Shown: in pieces, positions 1 to 9,447 of the stretch
Numbering within the stretch: position 1 is the first letter of the stretch
How the letters are laid out: the number at the start of each line of letters is the position of its first letter
Program-made: the position numbers and the translations under genes
From: Hygrophila difformis
Lineage: Eukaryota; Streptophyta; Magnoliopsida; Lamiales; Acanthaceae
DNA: 64,000 nucleotides
Assembly (NCBI GenBank): GCA_030278955.1
Contig: JAOANR010000014.1
Span: 25,050,068-25,114,067, forward strand
Direction of reading: 5' to 3'
The notes under the pieces: model-generated
The model's input: only the letters and a program-made list of their open reading frames with translations
Told to the model about the DNA's origin: nothing
Databases searched by the model: none

Positions 1-9
1 ATTGGTACT

Positions 10-1614
10 TCATCTGAAGTGCTCGAACTGAGATTGTGTGACTTTCTCTTTTTGGTGGATACTTCTTTTACCTTTCTTGTCTTGAGTTCTCATGAGTTCC
101 TCCCATTCACGATCTGCCTTTCGTTTGTTTGCATAATAGCAATCCATACTCTCTTGCAGAATCGGATGGATTTCATCATTTTCCTCATTCTTTTCTCCCA
201 CAATAGTTGTAACCTCATCAACTACTCTCATCTTCTCAATTCTTTGCTCATCATCTGTACTGTCTTCATCTGAATCGTGCTTCTTAACATAGAAATTCTT
301 GCCCAATCCCTTCAGCATGATATTCATTCCCTTTCTATTCAGATATTTCTCATTCCATGCATCTCAATCATCAATAATTACCTGCTGAATTCTTCCTTGT
401 GTTTGATCAGTGTAGGGTCTGTGCTCCTTGTATGCATTTTCCCTACACATAGCATCATACATGACATACTTCTCGATGAATTCTTTCTTCCTCTCCTGGA
501 CATATCCATGAACTTCCTGTTGGAGAGTTGGAGGTAATCTCTTCATGATCTTATTAGGTCTATCTGTAATGAGTAGATCTGCATCTGCTGGTGTTATTGA
601 TGGGGCTGAAACTTTTCTGAAATTCGCTACAGGTTCCAGTCCTTCATTAACAACTGATTCTCTGAAAATATTCCTTACTATATTTTGTGGTGTCTGTTTT
701 GCATCTGATCTCTGCTTCCTGTTTTTGCCTGATCTCTCAGCTTCTCTCTTCTCTGCATCCTTAATCCATGCTTGCTGCTCTGGCATCAAATCAGCAAACT
801 CCTCCAAAGGAAATTCCTCATCAGGTTTCCTTATCAACCCTGGTTTAAGAATCCTTTTCCTTAGATCTTCCCCTTTAGACCATTTATTCATATACCTGAT
901 CCAGCTATTTCTAGCTTCCTGAATAATTCTAAGGACATCTTTCCATACCGCCTTACCTTGTTTAGCTTTCTTGAAATAAGGCTCGAGGTCATGCCTTAAA
1001 TTGATCCGAGCATCAATAATCTTATCTAGGGCCAGATTTGTCAAGAAATTCTGTTCAACGGGTCCTTTCTTGTTCAGGAATGTTGGAGGCATGTATGCAG
1101 GGAGTGCATGCTGAGCATCATAGACTCTAGCATTCCGGATTTCATTAAGTTTGCAGCAATATTTGGTGAGTCGCTTCACATATTTTGGTAGTGGTTGAGG
1201 ATCAAAGTAATCCAACTCCAGCCCTGTCTGATCTTTTGGATTGATAATTCTGTAGCACTCCTGATTCCACTCAGCCATGCACTTCCTTTCCCTTTCCAAA
1301 AGTCTTTCCAGTCTGATTTCATTAGGCAGATGCCTATCATTGATCAGAATTATCATTTGATCATCCCAAAATCTATTCATCTTATTCCAGAATGCTTCTT
1401 CTAAATCAATCCTCAATGATTCCTTTTCCTTATCTGGTATATGTTGAAGCATAAATGGATTGATATAAAAGTCTGGAGGTGAAATTTGCATTGCTGTCCA
1501 TCCACCACTTTTCCGAATAGTTTCTACCATGTTAACCGTTCTCGTCTTTGCCAAAAATGATTTCTCTTTCTTATCCGATTCTATATTTCGAGCTTGAAGT
1601 TCTTCATAGGTCAT
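10..1614 (-). pseudogene. Unknown hydrophilic 534-codon ORF broken by one in-frame TGA
   Basis: I do not recognise this protein. An ATG at 1614 opens 416 codons that end at a TGA at 364-366. The same frame then stays open for 117 more codons to a TGA at 10-12, so a single substitution probably interrupted a protein of about 534 residues. It is rich in Lys, Arg, Glu and Gln, with no signal peptide or membrane segment. The middle looks helical, and the C-terminal part has an acidic patch near the motif SDEDSTDDEQ. It is on the same strand as the F-box units and lies just downstream of two CACATTTAGAG stem-loops. A cargo ORF of an Athila-type element is possible; a decayed host gene is the alternative. 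No function is proposed. Confidence 0.5.
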
Positions 1615-1666
1615 CTTATGAATCCTTAAGAAACAAGAACAACTGGTAAATTAGTGTCACCATACT

Positions 1667-1693
1667 CACATTTAGAGCTTGACTCTAAATGTG
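1667..1693. repeat. Stem-loop, CACATTTAGAG arms
   Basis: The arms CACATTTAGAG (1667-1677) and CTCTAAATGTG (1683-1693) form a perfect 11-bp stem with a 5-nt loop. It lies about 50 bp upstream (minus sense) of the unknown ORF. The same stem recurs at 1767-1795 and, inside Athila-1, at 16584-16614 and 18509-18536. Confidence 0.75.
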
Positions 1694-1766
1694 CAGATGA
1701 TAAAAAAGAAACATAATACCAGATTTCCTTTTTATATTCATCATTCTATTCATGATATCACCATAC

Positions 1767-1795
1767 TCACATTTAGAGATTTGCTCTAAATGTGA
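1767..1795. repeat. Stem-loop, TCACATTTAGAG arms
   Basis: TCACATTTAGAG (1767-1778) pairs perfectly with CTCTAAATGTGA (1784-1795) over a 5-nt loop. It lies between the stop of F-box unit A and the unknown ORF. In minus sense the arm runs into GTATGGTGATA, similar to the GGATGTTGATA that follows the same arm in Athila-1. Confidence 0.75.
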
Positions 1796-1947
1796 AGATT
1801 TCAATGCTGACTAAGTCTAATTTAATCAGAGAATAGCAGGAAATTCGAATTCAAAACATCATTAATCAAAAGCAAAACATATAATTCATCAGATTCTAAA
1901 TATGGAACTACAAAGCATGGTGTTTCTTATGACATTCAACCTATCAA

Positions 1948-2695
1948 TTACAAATGAGGAGGTGTCTCTGCCTCAATTCCAAATCTGAGAAACAGATTAC
2001 AATGCTCAGAGACTAAGCACCTCATACAGTAAATTGACACGACTCCATAGGTATTCCTTGAAGGACCATGATTGTTATCATAATAGCTCCTAAGGTCACA
2101 AAGTCTCTTCTTGGGTTGTCCTTGAAAGGGTGAGATAAATTCCTCATAACTCGATAACCACCCTCTGACTTGAAGTCGAAGATCCTTGAGTCTTCGTCTA
2201 TTCTTGCACAGAGGAGCGAAGAGCCAAATTCCCTTCTCTTGCTCTTCCCTTTCATCCTTACTTAAGAGCATAAGAGCTTTTACATAGATGGATGGGGGGT
2301 GATTATCAGTAATTGCAGGTTTTAAGAGTTCAAATGCTGCTTGTTCATTCTTGTCTTTAAGGAACAAACGCAATGCCTCATGTAACTGGTACATCCAATT
2401 TCCTGCATTTTTGCAGGTTTCAAGGAAAACGCTTTGTGTCTCTTCAAAAGTTCCCCATCCCCATGCTATAAAGTCTTCAAGAGAAGCCTTTTTCAAGACT
2501 AAAGGATGATGAGTAGCTTTTTCGAGCTCTTTGCAGACTAGTTTACAATTAAAGACAGTCTCAAGGTGGTCAAATGCCAATCTTGATAAAATGTTTCCAA
2601 GAATCTCATAAGGAAGATCTGTGATCTGAGTTTCCCCCGATCCAGATTTCTTTATTGAAGTCCTTGGTTGCTTTGATGAAGTTCCAATTTCATAG
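1948..2695 (-). CDS. F-box protein unit A (main exon; first exon not found)
   Basis: This is the main exon of an F-box protein similar to Arabidopsis At1g67623/At2g35280. Such proteins are expected to be substrate adaptors of SCF ubiquitin ligases. The F-box core ITDLPYEILGNILSRLAFDH comes about 25 residues into the exon. A helical Sel1/TPR-like stretch follows (KNAGNWMYQLHEALRLFLKD, then LLKPAITDNHPPSIYVKALM). The C-terminus has a Cys pair (CMRC). A TTATTCAG acceptor at 2696-2698 matches the phase of units B, C and D (preceding exon ending in CC). No matching ATG first exon is visible between A and B, so A may splice to the exon at 4699-4715 or may be a decayed copy. It ends with ETPPHL and lacks the acidic tail of its relatives. 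Confidence 0.7.
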
Positions 2696-2906
2696 CTGAA
2701 TAAGGTTAAAAACAAAAATAGAATTAAAAGCTAGAGAATGCAATTCATTAATGGAAAAGGGATGTACAGTTTTGAATCATCCACATAATTCTCTGTCCCA
2801 AGACAAAAACACAAAAGATACAAGCAAAGAAACTATCAATCACTTGATTTCTAGATTATTCTAATTCTAGTAGTTCTTCTTCATTCTGATCTTCTTCTCC
2901 ATTGTT

Positions 2907-3609
2907 CTATTGCTCCCATTCAAATAATATGCCTAGTTCGCCACTTGCTCTTCTGTATTGCTTGACATAATCAAACAGTTCACAAGGAATACACTCCATC
3001 CTTTCATTAAAAGGTAATTGCTGTCGCTCTTGGATAGAGTGATTCTTACAAAAACTCCTTTCCTCTTGATCAAGGAATGGGTTTGGGAACTTTTCACCAT
3101 AAAGGAGCCAGTGGAGAACACTCATTTTTAAGAATAGAAGTTCAAAAGGATCTTGAGTCACAGATTTGATCAATTGAATTCCTTCCTCATCCAGCTGCGG
3201 ATCTTGTTTGGAAAGCAGTAGAAAGGATCTTATGAAAGTGGTTGGTTTGTGTTTATCATCTAATCCGGGCTTAAGAATTTCATAAGCTTTTTCCTCATTT
3301 TTATCCTCGACAAAGGCTATCAATGCAGGCACAATATTAAACATATAATTGCCTGCATCCTGACATCTTTTAATGAATCTGACTTTGTTACTTGGGTAAG
3401 CATCTCCTCTCCAAACAGCACAAGTTTCCAAATTAGCTCTCTTTAGAGCTAACGATGATCTGCTTGCTGAGAGGAATTGCTTAGAAGTTCCGGACGCTCT
3501 AAAAAGTGCCTTTATGCTTTCCATTCCTAGTCTTGACAGAATGTCTCCCAGTAACTCAATTGGTAAATCAAGTATTTGAGTTTCCAAGAGTTGAGGGTTT
3601 TCGACATTT
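2907..3609 (-). CDS. F-box protein unit B (main exon; tail cut by a TAG)
   Basis: Main exon of an At1g67623-like F-box protein, probably an SCF substrate adaptor. The acceptor CTTTTCAG lies at 3610-3612 in the family phase. The F-box core is ILDLPIELLGDILSRLG, followed by the conserved block AGNYMFNIVPALIAF and EILKPGLDDKHKPTTFIRSF. The C-terminal region has FCKNH and CIPC, a possible Cys/His metal site. The ORF stops at TAG (2907-2909). Beyond it the same frame continues for 16 codons of Glu/Asp-rich sequence resembling the acidic tails of D and E, so this stop probably truncated the tail. There is no first exon of its own in the 192 bp separating it from unit C. Confidence 0.72.
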
Positions 3610-3801
3610 CTGAAAAGAAAAGGAGAAAAAAACATAGAATTAAGAGTTAAACTCAACATTTATGCAGTAATGAGATTAGATTTTATTATCAAAATCAGGC
3701 TGCATTACATTGTACAGAAGATCTGATCTAGTGACAGTTTCAAAGTCAAAAATTAGAAGACATGTCACATGCATCAATCTCTTTCTCCTTTGTCCAAAAG
3801 C

Positions 3802-4715
3802 TTATTCATTAATGCTATAATTATCATAGTTCTCCCCTGCTGCCATCCTAAAATCAGCTATGGCTCTTTTTGTGTCACAGCAGAGATAGCAGACCTGATC
3901 GGCTGTATAGTATGATGGCCTATGGAAGGTTTCCTGATCATGAACTTCTATAACACAGAATTCCCTATTTTTCTGCCCTAAAAATGGATTCGGGACATAT
4001 TCCCATTCTGAAAGTAGGGTGAGAAGATTATATCTAAACTCATAACTGTTTAATCTATCACTTAAGATTGGACTAATTAAGCGAAGTCCAGCATCTATCT
4101 CTTCTCTAGAACTTTTACTTAAACAACATAAAGCTTTAAAATATTGAGAAATCTTGAAGTTATCTTCTATTCCTTCATCCAGGATCTGAAATGCCTTGAA
4201 TCTTTTCCCTTGTGTAAACAGTTCCAAAGCCTTGGGTAAGTTCAGAATATGATTCTTAGCCTCTCTACAGGCATGTAGAAACTTGATTTTACCAGTGGAT
4301 TCATTAGAGATTCTTTTAAAGGCCGGATCCTCTACATTAAATCTCCGGAGAACAATAGGATATTCTGAGACTATTGTAAATGTTGAACAGATTTGTTTGC
4401 ACTTGAGCAGATCTTCAAAGCTGCTCTGCCCTACTCGTGACAGAATCTCCCCAAGGACATCCAATGGAAGATCAGTCAGGTGTAAAGCAGAGGACTCAGA
4501 AGGCTGTTCCTCACTGTTATTTAATCGAATTTTAAAGAAGAAAGATCAGTTGAAATTATACTCCAAGTTTTTCAATTAGGGAAGAACGAGAGTGGATGAA
4601 AAACTTTAACCCTAGTATGAGTAAAAACATTATAATGCAGAATATAACAACTTGAAACATCAGGAAGAAATGCGATGAAAAATGAACGGAGAGCTTACGG
4701 GTTGTTGCTCGCCAT
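3802..4715 (-). CDS. F-box protein unit C, two exons
   Basis: This is the most complete F-box gene in the array. Exon 1 (4699-4715) is 17 nt, ATG GCG AGC AAC AAC CC, followed by donor GTAAGC. The intron covers 4514-4698 and ends in AACAG. Exon 2 is 3802-4513. The joined frame reads MASNNP, then an acidic linker and the F-box TDLPLDVLGEILSRVG, the helical block AKNHILNLPKALELF and ILDEGIEDNFKISQYFKALC, then FCVIEVH and CYLCC near the C-terminus. The predicted length is about 242 residues, with stop TAA. A TATA box lies about 145 bp upstream of the ATG. The predicted role is substrate recognition in an SCF E3 ligase; the target is unknown. Its exon 1 is the only one visible for units A, B and C. 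Confidence 0.78.
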
Positions 4716-4857
4716 TAGGATTGTTCCTGAAGCTGAGTGTTTCTGAAGAAGGGTTTCGCAATAGAGGAAGAAGAAGAACTTAAAAATGGCGGTTTCTTCT
4801 CGAGAGAGAATATGAAAAGGTATGAAAATGATTTGAAAAGATAAGGAGGTTATAGGT

Positions 4858-4865
4858 CTTATATA
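4858..4865 (-). promoter_or_regulatory. TATA box of F-box unit C
   Basis: On the minus strand this reads TATATAAG within TTTTATATAAGACC, 143 bp upstream of the unit C ATG. Initiation would be expected around 4825-4835. Confidence 0.5.
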
Positions 4866-5456
4866 AAACAATGGGCTGGCCTAGTTAAAGAATAAAGAGT
4901 AGGGTACTCAAGTATTTAGAGTGTACTCACTCATTCTAGACCTGCCACATCAGTGAGTCTGGTTATTGATTTAAAAATTGAGTTAATAAACTCAAACAAC
5001 ATAAATTGGATAAAATTAGATTGGTTGAAAACAAAGCGAGGGGTAATCATTGAAAAGGATTAAGACTTCTAAATTGTATATTAAGTCTGGTTAAATCTTC
5101 TTCACCAAATTCATCTTAATGCCTAACAAAAATCTACCCTTAACTTATTTATTTAAAGATTACCAATTCTTCCATCTCATTTCCTGATTTTACTTCCTCT
5201 TTTAATCTGAAGAATATTCAGTGGAGTGTTTGATCTAAGTTTCCTCTGATCCAAACTCCCTTGATAACATTCTCAGTTTTAAGAGAAACTTCCAGTTTCA
5301 TCTTTAATTCATGTTTGAATTGAGTAAAGAAACTGATCATACAAAATAGAAAGTAGGAGAATTGTAATACATGAAGTCCAAATGATCCAAAATACATCAG
5401 AATATCCAGGAATTACAAACATATATAATACTATAGAATTTTCTAGCTCTAACTGC
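4866..5456. other. Non-coding spacer between F-box units C and D
   Basis: AT-rich sequence with no ORF of note. It holds the upstream region of C and the 3' flank of the original end of D. A CAAAGCGAGG motif near 5033 matches the CTCGCTTTG motif repeated in the Athila-2 LTR. Nothing else recognised. Confidence 0.5.
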
Positions 5457-5499
5457 TCATGGGTCAATTTCCTCATCATCGGAGTCGGTCCACATAAAC
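5457..5499 (-). pseudogene. Detached 3' end of F-box unit D
   Basis: After the TSD GTTTA (minus sense), this stub holds the original last codons of unit D, reading WTDSDDEEIDP and then TGA at 5457-5459. It was separated from the rest of the gene by the solo LTR. Removing the LTR and one TSD restores the reading frame exactly, which shows the insertion happened inside the ORF. The lost tail is acidic, as in unit E. Confidence 0.85.
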
Positions 5500-5523
5500 T
5501 GTAATACCCGTGAAATCAGTCAC

Positions 5524-5599
5524 CCCTAAATAAATAAATAAACACATAAATAAATAAATAAATAAATAAATAAAATAAAAATAAAAATAATATAATTAA

Positions 5600-5636
<37 letters not shown>

Positions 5637-5665
5637 TAATTAAAAATAATAATAGTAGTAGTAAT
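5524..5665. repeat. (AAAT)n and (AAT)n microsatellite in the solo LTR
   Basis: AAAT units run to about 5580. About 12 AAT units follow and grade into imperfect ATA/GTA triplets. Confidence 0.9.
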
Positions 5666-6918
5666 AATAATAACCACAATAAAATAATATGTATATGGTA
5701 ATCAAAACAAGATTTAGCCTATCTTTAGATATTGGCAAGATTTAGCATATCTTTAGATATTGGCAAGATTTAGCCTATCTTTAGTATATTGTTATAACCT
5801 TCAATGATAGCAAAATATTTGAAAATCAAATCTTGGATCCTAAGTCTCTAAATAAGCGCCCTTTACTTCTTTTTAAATTTAATCTTTTTCATCTTCCTAA
5901 TTTGCTATTCATATCAATTCTACATACACAAAAAAAAAAGATTTCTACGTACAAAAAAAAAAGAGAAGAACGAATAGAATAGAAAAAAAATATAGAGATT
6001 AGATCGTTGAACGACTTCGACGGAGAAGAAGGCACCTTGGACGAGATCCAACACTGTCATAGCCGTTGAGGGAGAACGAAGGATCTCGGAGGGAGAACAA
6101 AGGACGTGGAAGCCACGCCTATGAATCGACGAGCCGGATAATCCAAATTTAGGTAAGTTAACCTTACATGGTTTTGGGAGATTTTAAAACATTCGAAACC
6201 TAAAAGATTCGACAAGAACCATAAATCTGTCCACTTTTGTTTTTCTACCGACGCAACAGATTTGGTGAATTTTTCCGACCCTTAAAACGAACTCAAACGG
6301 AAAAACTTAAACACGAAAAACGTTCCTAAGACTTAGATCTAGCTACTGTAAAAATTTGAGAATTTTTGGAGTTGATTTGGTATGTGAAAACCCATTGAAA
6401 CCGAGCTGTTTGATTCTAGATCTTGAAATCTTGGACAGAACTTAGGAATGATCTTGATCACGTTTTTGAAATAGGATCTAGGCTGTTTTAGATTTTGGCT
6501 AAACATGAAAGTTGTAGATAAATGTCTTAAGATGATCCCTATCAAATTTCATTAAATTTGGAGTTGAATTGATATGGTAGAATTTGAAATCTTTAAACTG
6601 TGGTGCATTAAACTCGGACAGATTTCTTCTTATGCGAAAATTGGCGATTTTGACCTACTTAGGTATCTCGGATTGAAAAAGTTAAAACACGAAAGTTGTA
6701 GATCTTGATGTTTCCGAGTCAGATATGAAATTTTGGAATTTTTGGAATTAAATCTGATTTTAGACGAATTTTGGAGTAAACTGTGATTTACCGAAACGAA
6801 ATCTTGAAATCTTGTTGAAACATGGAATTAACCTTTAGGGTTGAAATAAGTTGAGATATAACCGAGTCAAATCTTGGAATGTTGTTGAAACCTTTGAAAT
6901 AAAATACACATGAAATAC

Positions 6919-7198
6919 TGCTTGCCGAAAGGCAATTGAAATATCCTGCTTGCCGAAAGGCAATTGAAATATACTGCTTGCCGAAAGGCAATTGAAATAT
7001 CCTGCTTGCCGAAAGGCAATTGAAATATCCTGCTTGCCGAAAGGCAATTGAAATATAGTGCTTGCCGAAAGGCAATTGAAATATAGTGCTTGCCGAAAGG
7101 CAATTGAAATATAATGCTTGCCGAAAGGTAATTGAGATATAACGCTTGCCGGAAGGCAATTGATAAATAAAACTTGCCGAATGGCGATTGAAATATAA
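6919..7198. repeat. 28-bp tandem array with GCCGAAAGGC core
   Basis: About ten copies of a 28-bp unit begin TGCTTGCCGAAAGGCAATTG, at 6919, 6947, 6975, 7003 and so on to about 7171. The last three copies are diverged. Each unit contains the small hairpin GCCGAAAGGC. The array occupies the LTR position that holds a different tandem array in the related gag-only element. Confidence 0.92.
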
Positions 7199-7849
7199 AC
7201 TTGAAACATGAGACATGAGATATGAAACTAGAAGATTCGAAAAATTGTTCCTTTTAGATTATACCTTAAAGTATGTCTTGCAATTGCTTTACTTTGCGAA
7301 TTATATTTATGATCTTATGAAATCTCTATCCTTTAAATTATGCCATTTAATTATTGTTAGATAAATATGTTAAATGATGTGGTGTTGTGTACATGTTTTC
7401 TTTAAATATTAAATGATGGCTTTGAAACCCCTTAATCATGTTTGTGTTAACTTACTCAGCACGTAGTGCTGACCAAACCATTTTTATTTCTTTTTCTTCC
7501 AGAGTTGAGAATTATGCATCGTCATATGCATACACGGGAAGCTTGGGATGATATATTATTTTGAATTTTTTTTGTATTAGACTAGATCTTGCATGAACGG
7601 GCCTGTTTAACCCGTGATTAGGCCATGTTGGCCCTATATTTAAATTCCGCTGCATTATACTTATGTAAATATTATTTTCCGCTGCAACTTTGATGTATTA
7701 TTTTAAAATTATATATGAATGGGCTGTTTGAATATTTTAAATTCTGAAAAACCATAGCCTTGCATCTCTTTAGTAAGCTCGGAGAAACCGTGTCTTGCTA
7801 GGGAGGTGTGGCGGTGACATCCCGACCTGGGTGACCAAAAACCGGGGTG

Positions 7850-8909
7850 TTACATAAACTCATCAGGAAACACTTCACCACAATACAGTCTAAACTGCCT
7901 CACCATGTCAAAGAATTGACAAGGGATACAGTCCATCCTGATGTGTGGTGGTAGTAAGACTCGAACCTGCAAAGTATGATCCTTACAGTAGCTCATCTCT
8001 GGTTGCCCTTGAAAAGGATTTGGGATTTGAGGAATATGGCTGAACCAATGAAAAAGATAGATTTTGACGAAAACCACTTCTAAAACATTAGAAGCTACTG
8101 TTTGGACCAACTCTAATCCTTCTTCAATCCACTTATCCTCTTGTTTTGTTAATAGGAGCATCGTTCTGAGCAGAATAGTAGGTTCATGCCCATCATCTAG
8201 TCCTGGCTTGAGGATTTCATATGCCTTCTTCTCATCTCTTTCCTCCACAAATGCCTTTAATGCAGGTTCAATGTTGAACATGAAGTTCCCCGCATTTTGA
8301 CACTCTCGGATGAATCTTTTCTGGTTGTCCGGATAAACGTCTTCTCTCCATCTCATACACGATTCCAAGTCCACTCTCTTGTATACAAGATGAGTTTTGC
8401 TTGCTTGGTAAAATGATGGAGAGACTTCTGCTATCCTGAAGAGCTCTCTAACATTGTCTTTTCCAATTCTTGATAGAATATCCCCCAACAACTCAGTGGG
8501 TAAATGGGATATTTGAGTTCCGGTGCGCTGTGTATTCCTAGCATTTCTGTTTCCAGAAAATAATATGATAAGGAATACAGGGGAATACTTTTATGATGGA
8601 ACCAGAATATTCGAAATGGGGGTTTCATTCCTAATATGAAGCTCCAAAGTCTCATATGGATAATGCATCGGTTACAAACTAAAGATTTCAGAAAAGACTC
8701 TCTGGATTAATGAGTGTAAAGAAACGGCTCTTAGTTATGAGGAATCTTAAATGATTAATGTTTCCGTTTTCTACAGCCATTCCCTGAAAAATATAGAATC
8801 ATGAACCCTAGGTCTAGAAATGCAATCCGACAACAAACTTTGCAAAATAGAACTAAAAATAAAAGAAAGAAAGGATGAACGAGATTGCTTACGGATTGTT
8901 CTCGGCCAT
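7850..8909 (-). CDS. F-box protein unit D, two exons, truncated by a solo LTR
   Basis: Exon 1 (8893-8909) is ATG GCC GAG AAC AAT CC with donor GTAAGC. The intron is 8547-8892 and ends GGAAACAG. Exon 2 starts at 8546. The joined frame reads MAENNPNARNTQ and then the F-box ISHLPTELLGDILSRIG. After that come AGNFMFNIEPALKAF and EILKPGLDDGHEPTILLRTM, then YCKDH and CIPC in the C-terminal part. The gene now ends at TAA (7850-7852), which lies inside the end of the solo LTR, so the protein loses its last 11 residues (the acidic tail still present at 5457-5494). Most of the protein is intact and it could still be functional. Probable SCF substrate adaptor; At1g67623-like family. Confidence 0.8.
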
Positions 8910-9068
8910 TTTCTTCGTCGATAGGTTTTTCGAATGATCTTGCTTATGAGAATGGTTGAGAATGATAAAAATGGTGTATGGCGATTTCTTCTTGAATAAG
9001 AGAAGAAAATCTGATGAAAATTTTTGAAATGACAACTGAGAGGAATGACTGGAAGGACAGAGACGCCT

Positions 9069-9078
9069 ATTTTTATCT
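9069..9078 (-). promoter_or_regulatory. Possible TATA box of F-box unit D
   Basis: The minus strand reads GATAAAAATAGG, about 165 bp upstream of the D start codon. It is a weaker match than those of C and E. Confidence 0.35.
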
Positions 9079-9306
9079 AAGGACTGCAGGGGTCAAGATA
9101 GTAAATCTTGTCTCTGCAGGGAGTAATGATTAAGCCTAAAATAACCCTATTTTGAAAATTTTATTTAAAAAGACAGATAAAAATCTAATGTAAAGGATAA
9201 GATCAATCAAGTTGTTTCCTTTTAATAAAAATGAAGCGAGGAGTATATATATAGCAACACCAAAGGGCTTAGAATTTAGATACAAATTAAGAGATTACAT
9301 AATCGA
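9079..9306. other. Spacer between F-box units D and E
   Basis: Upstream region of D and original 3' flank of E. It contains GAAGCGAGG near 9231, again resembling the Athila-2 LTR motif. No gene seen. Confidence 0.4.
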
Positions 9307-9447
9307 TCAATTTGAATCTGAATCAGTTTCTAATTCTGACTCAGATTCAATTACATGCTCATTAAAATTTTCTCTTAATCTCCTAATTAAACTAGTAACC
9401 TCACAACACAAACAATCAATGTTTGTGGCACCATAGTTAAAGTGTGG
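9307..9447 (-). pseudogene. 3' fragment of F-box unit E, split off by Athila-1
   Basis: This is the C-terminal part of unit E: FNYGATNIDCLCCEVTSLIR, then an acidic tail ending ETDSDSN and TGA at 9307-9309. Unit E breaks off at TSD TGTGG (29463-29467), and the same 5 bp precede Athila-1 here (9443-9447). Joining across one TSD keeps the frame and aligns the CLCC with CIPC of B and D. Confidence 0.88.

Larger units (their letters stand above)
5500..7854. mobile_element. Solo LTR, Tekay/Del-type Ty3 family
   Basis: It begins TGTAATACCC and ends GGGGTGTTACA, flanked by perfect 5-bp TSDs TAAAC (5495-5499 and 7855-7859). Its last 300 bp closely match the LTR ends of the gag-only element at 54552-62936 (GCTCGGAGAAACCGTG, GGAGGTGTGGCGGTGACATC). 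There is no internal region, so it is the product of LTR-LTR recombination. Its outer end supplies the stop codon that now terminates F-box unit D. It contains an (AAAT)n/(AAT)n tract and a 28-bp tandem array. Confidence 0.92.

Noticed and set aside
4462..4464. Start of F-box unit C at MDVLGEIL
   Set aside because: The codon is TTG (Leu). The F-box extends upstream to an acceptor, and an ATG exon is found at 4699-4715. Units D and F have the same issue.
6788..7216. 124-142 codon ORFs with repeats such as FRQAGYFNCLSAS
   Set aside because: They are translations of the 28-bp tandem array, which is not a multiple of three and so opens all three frames.
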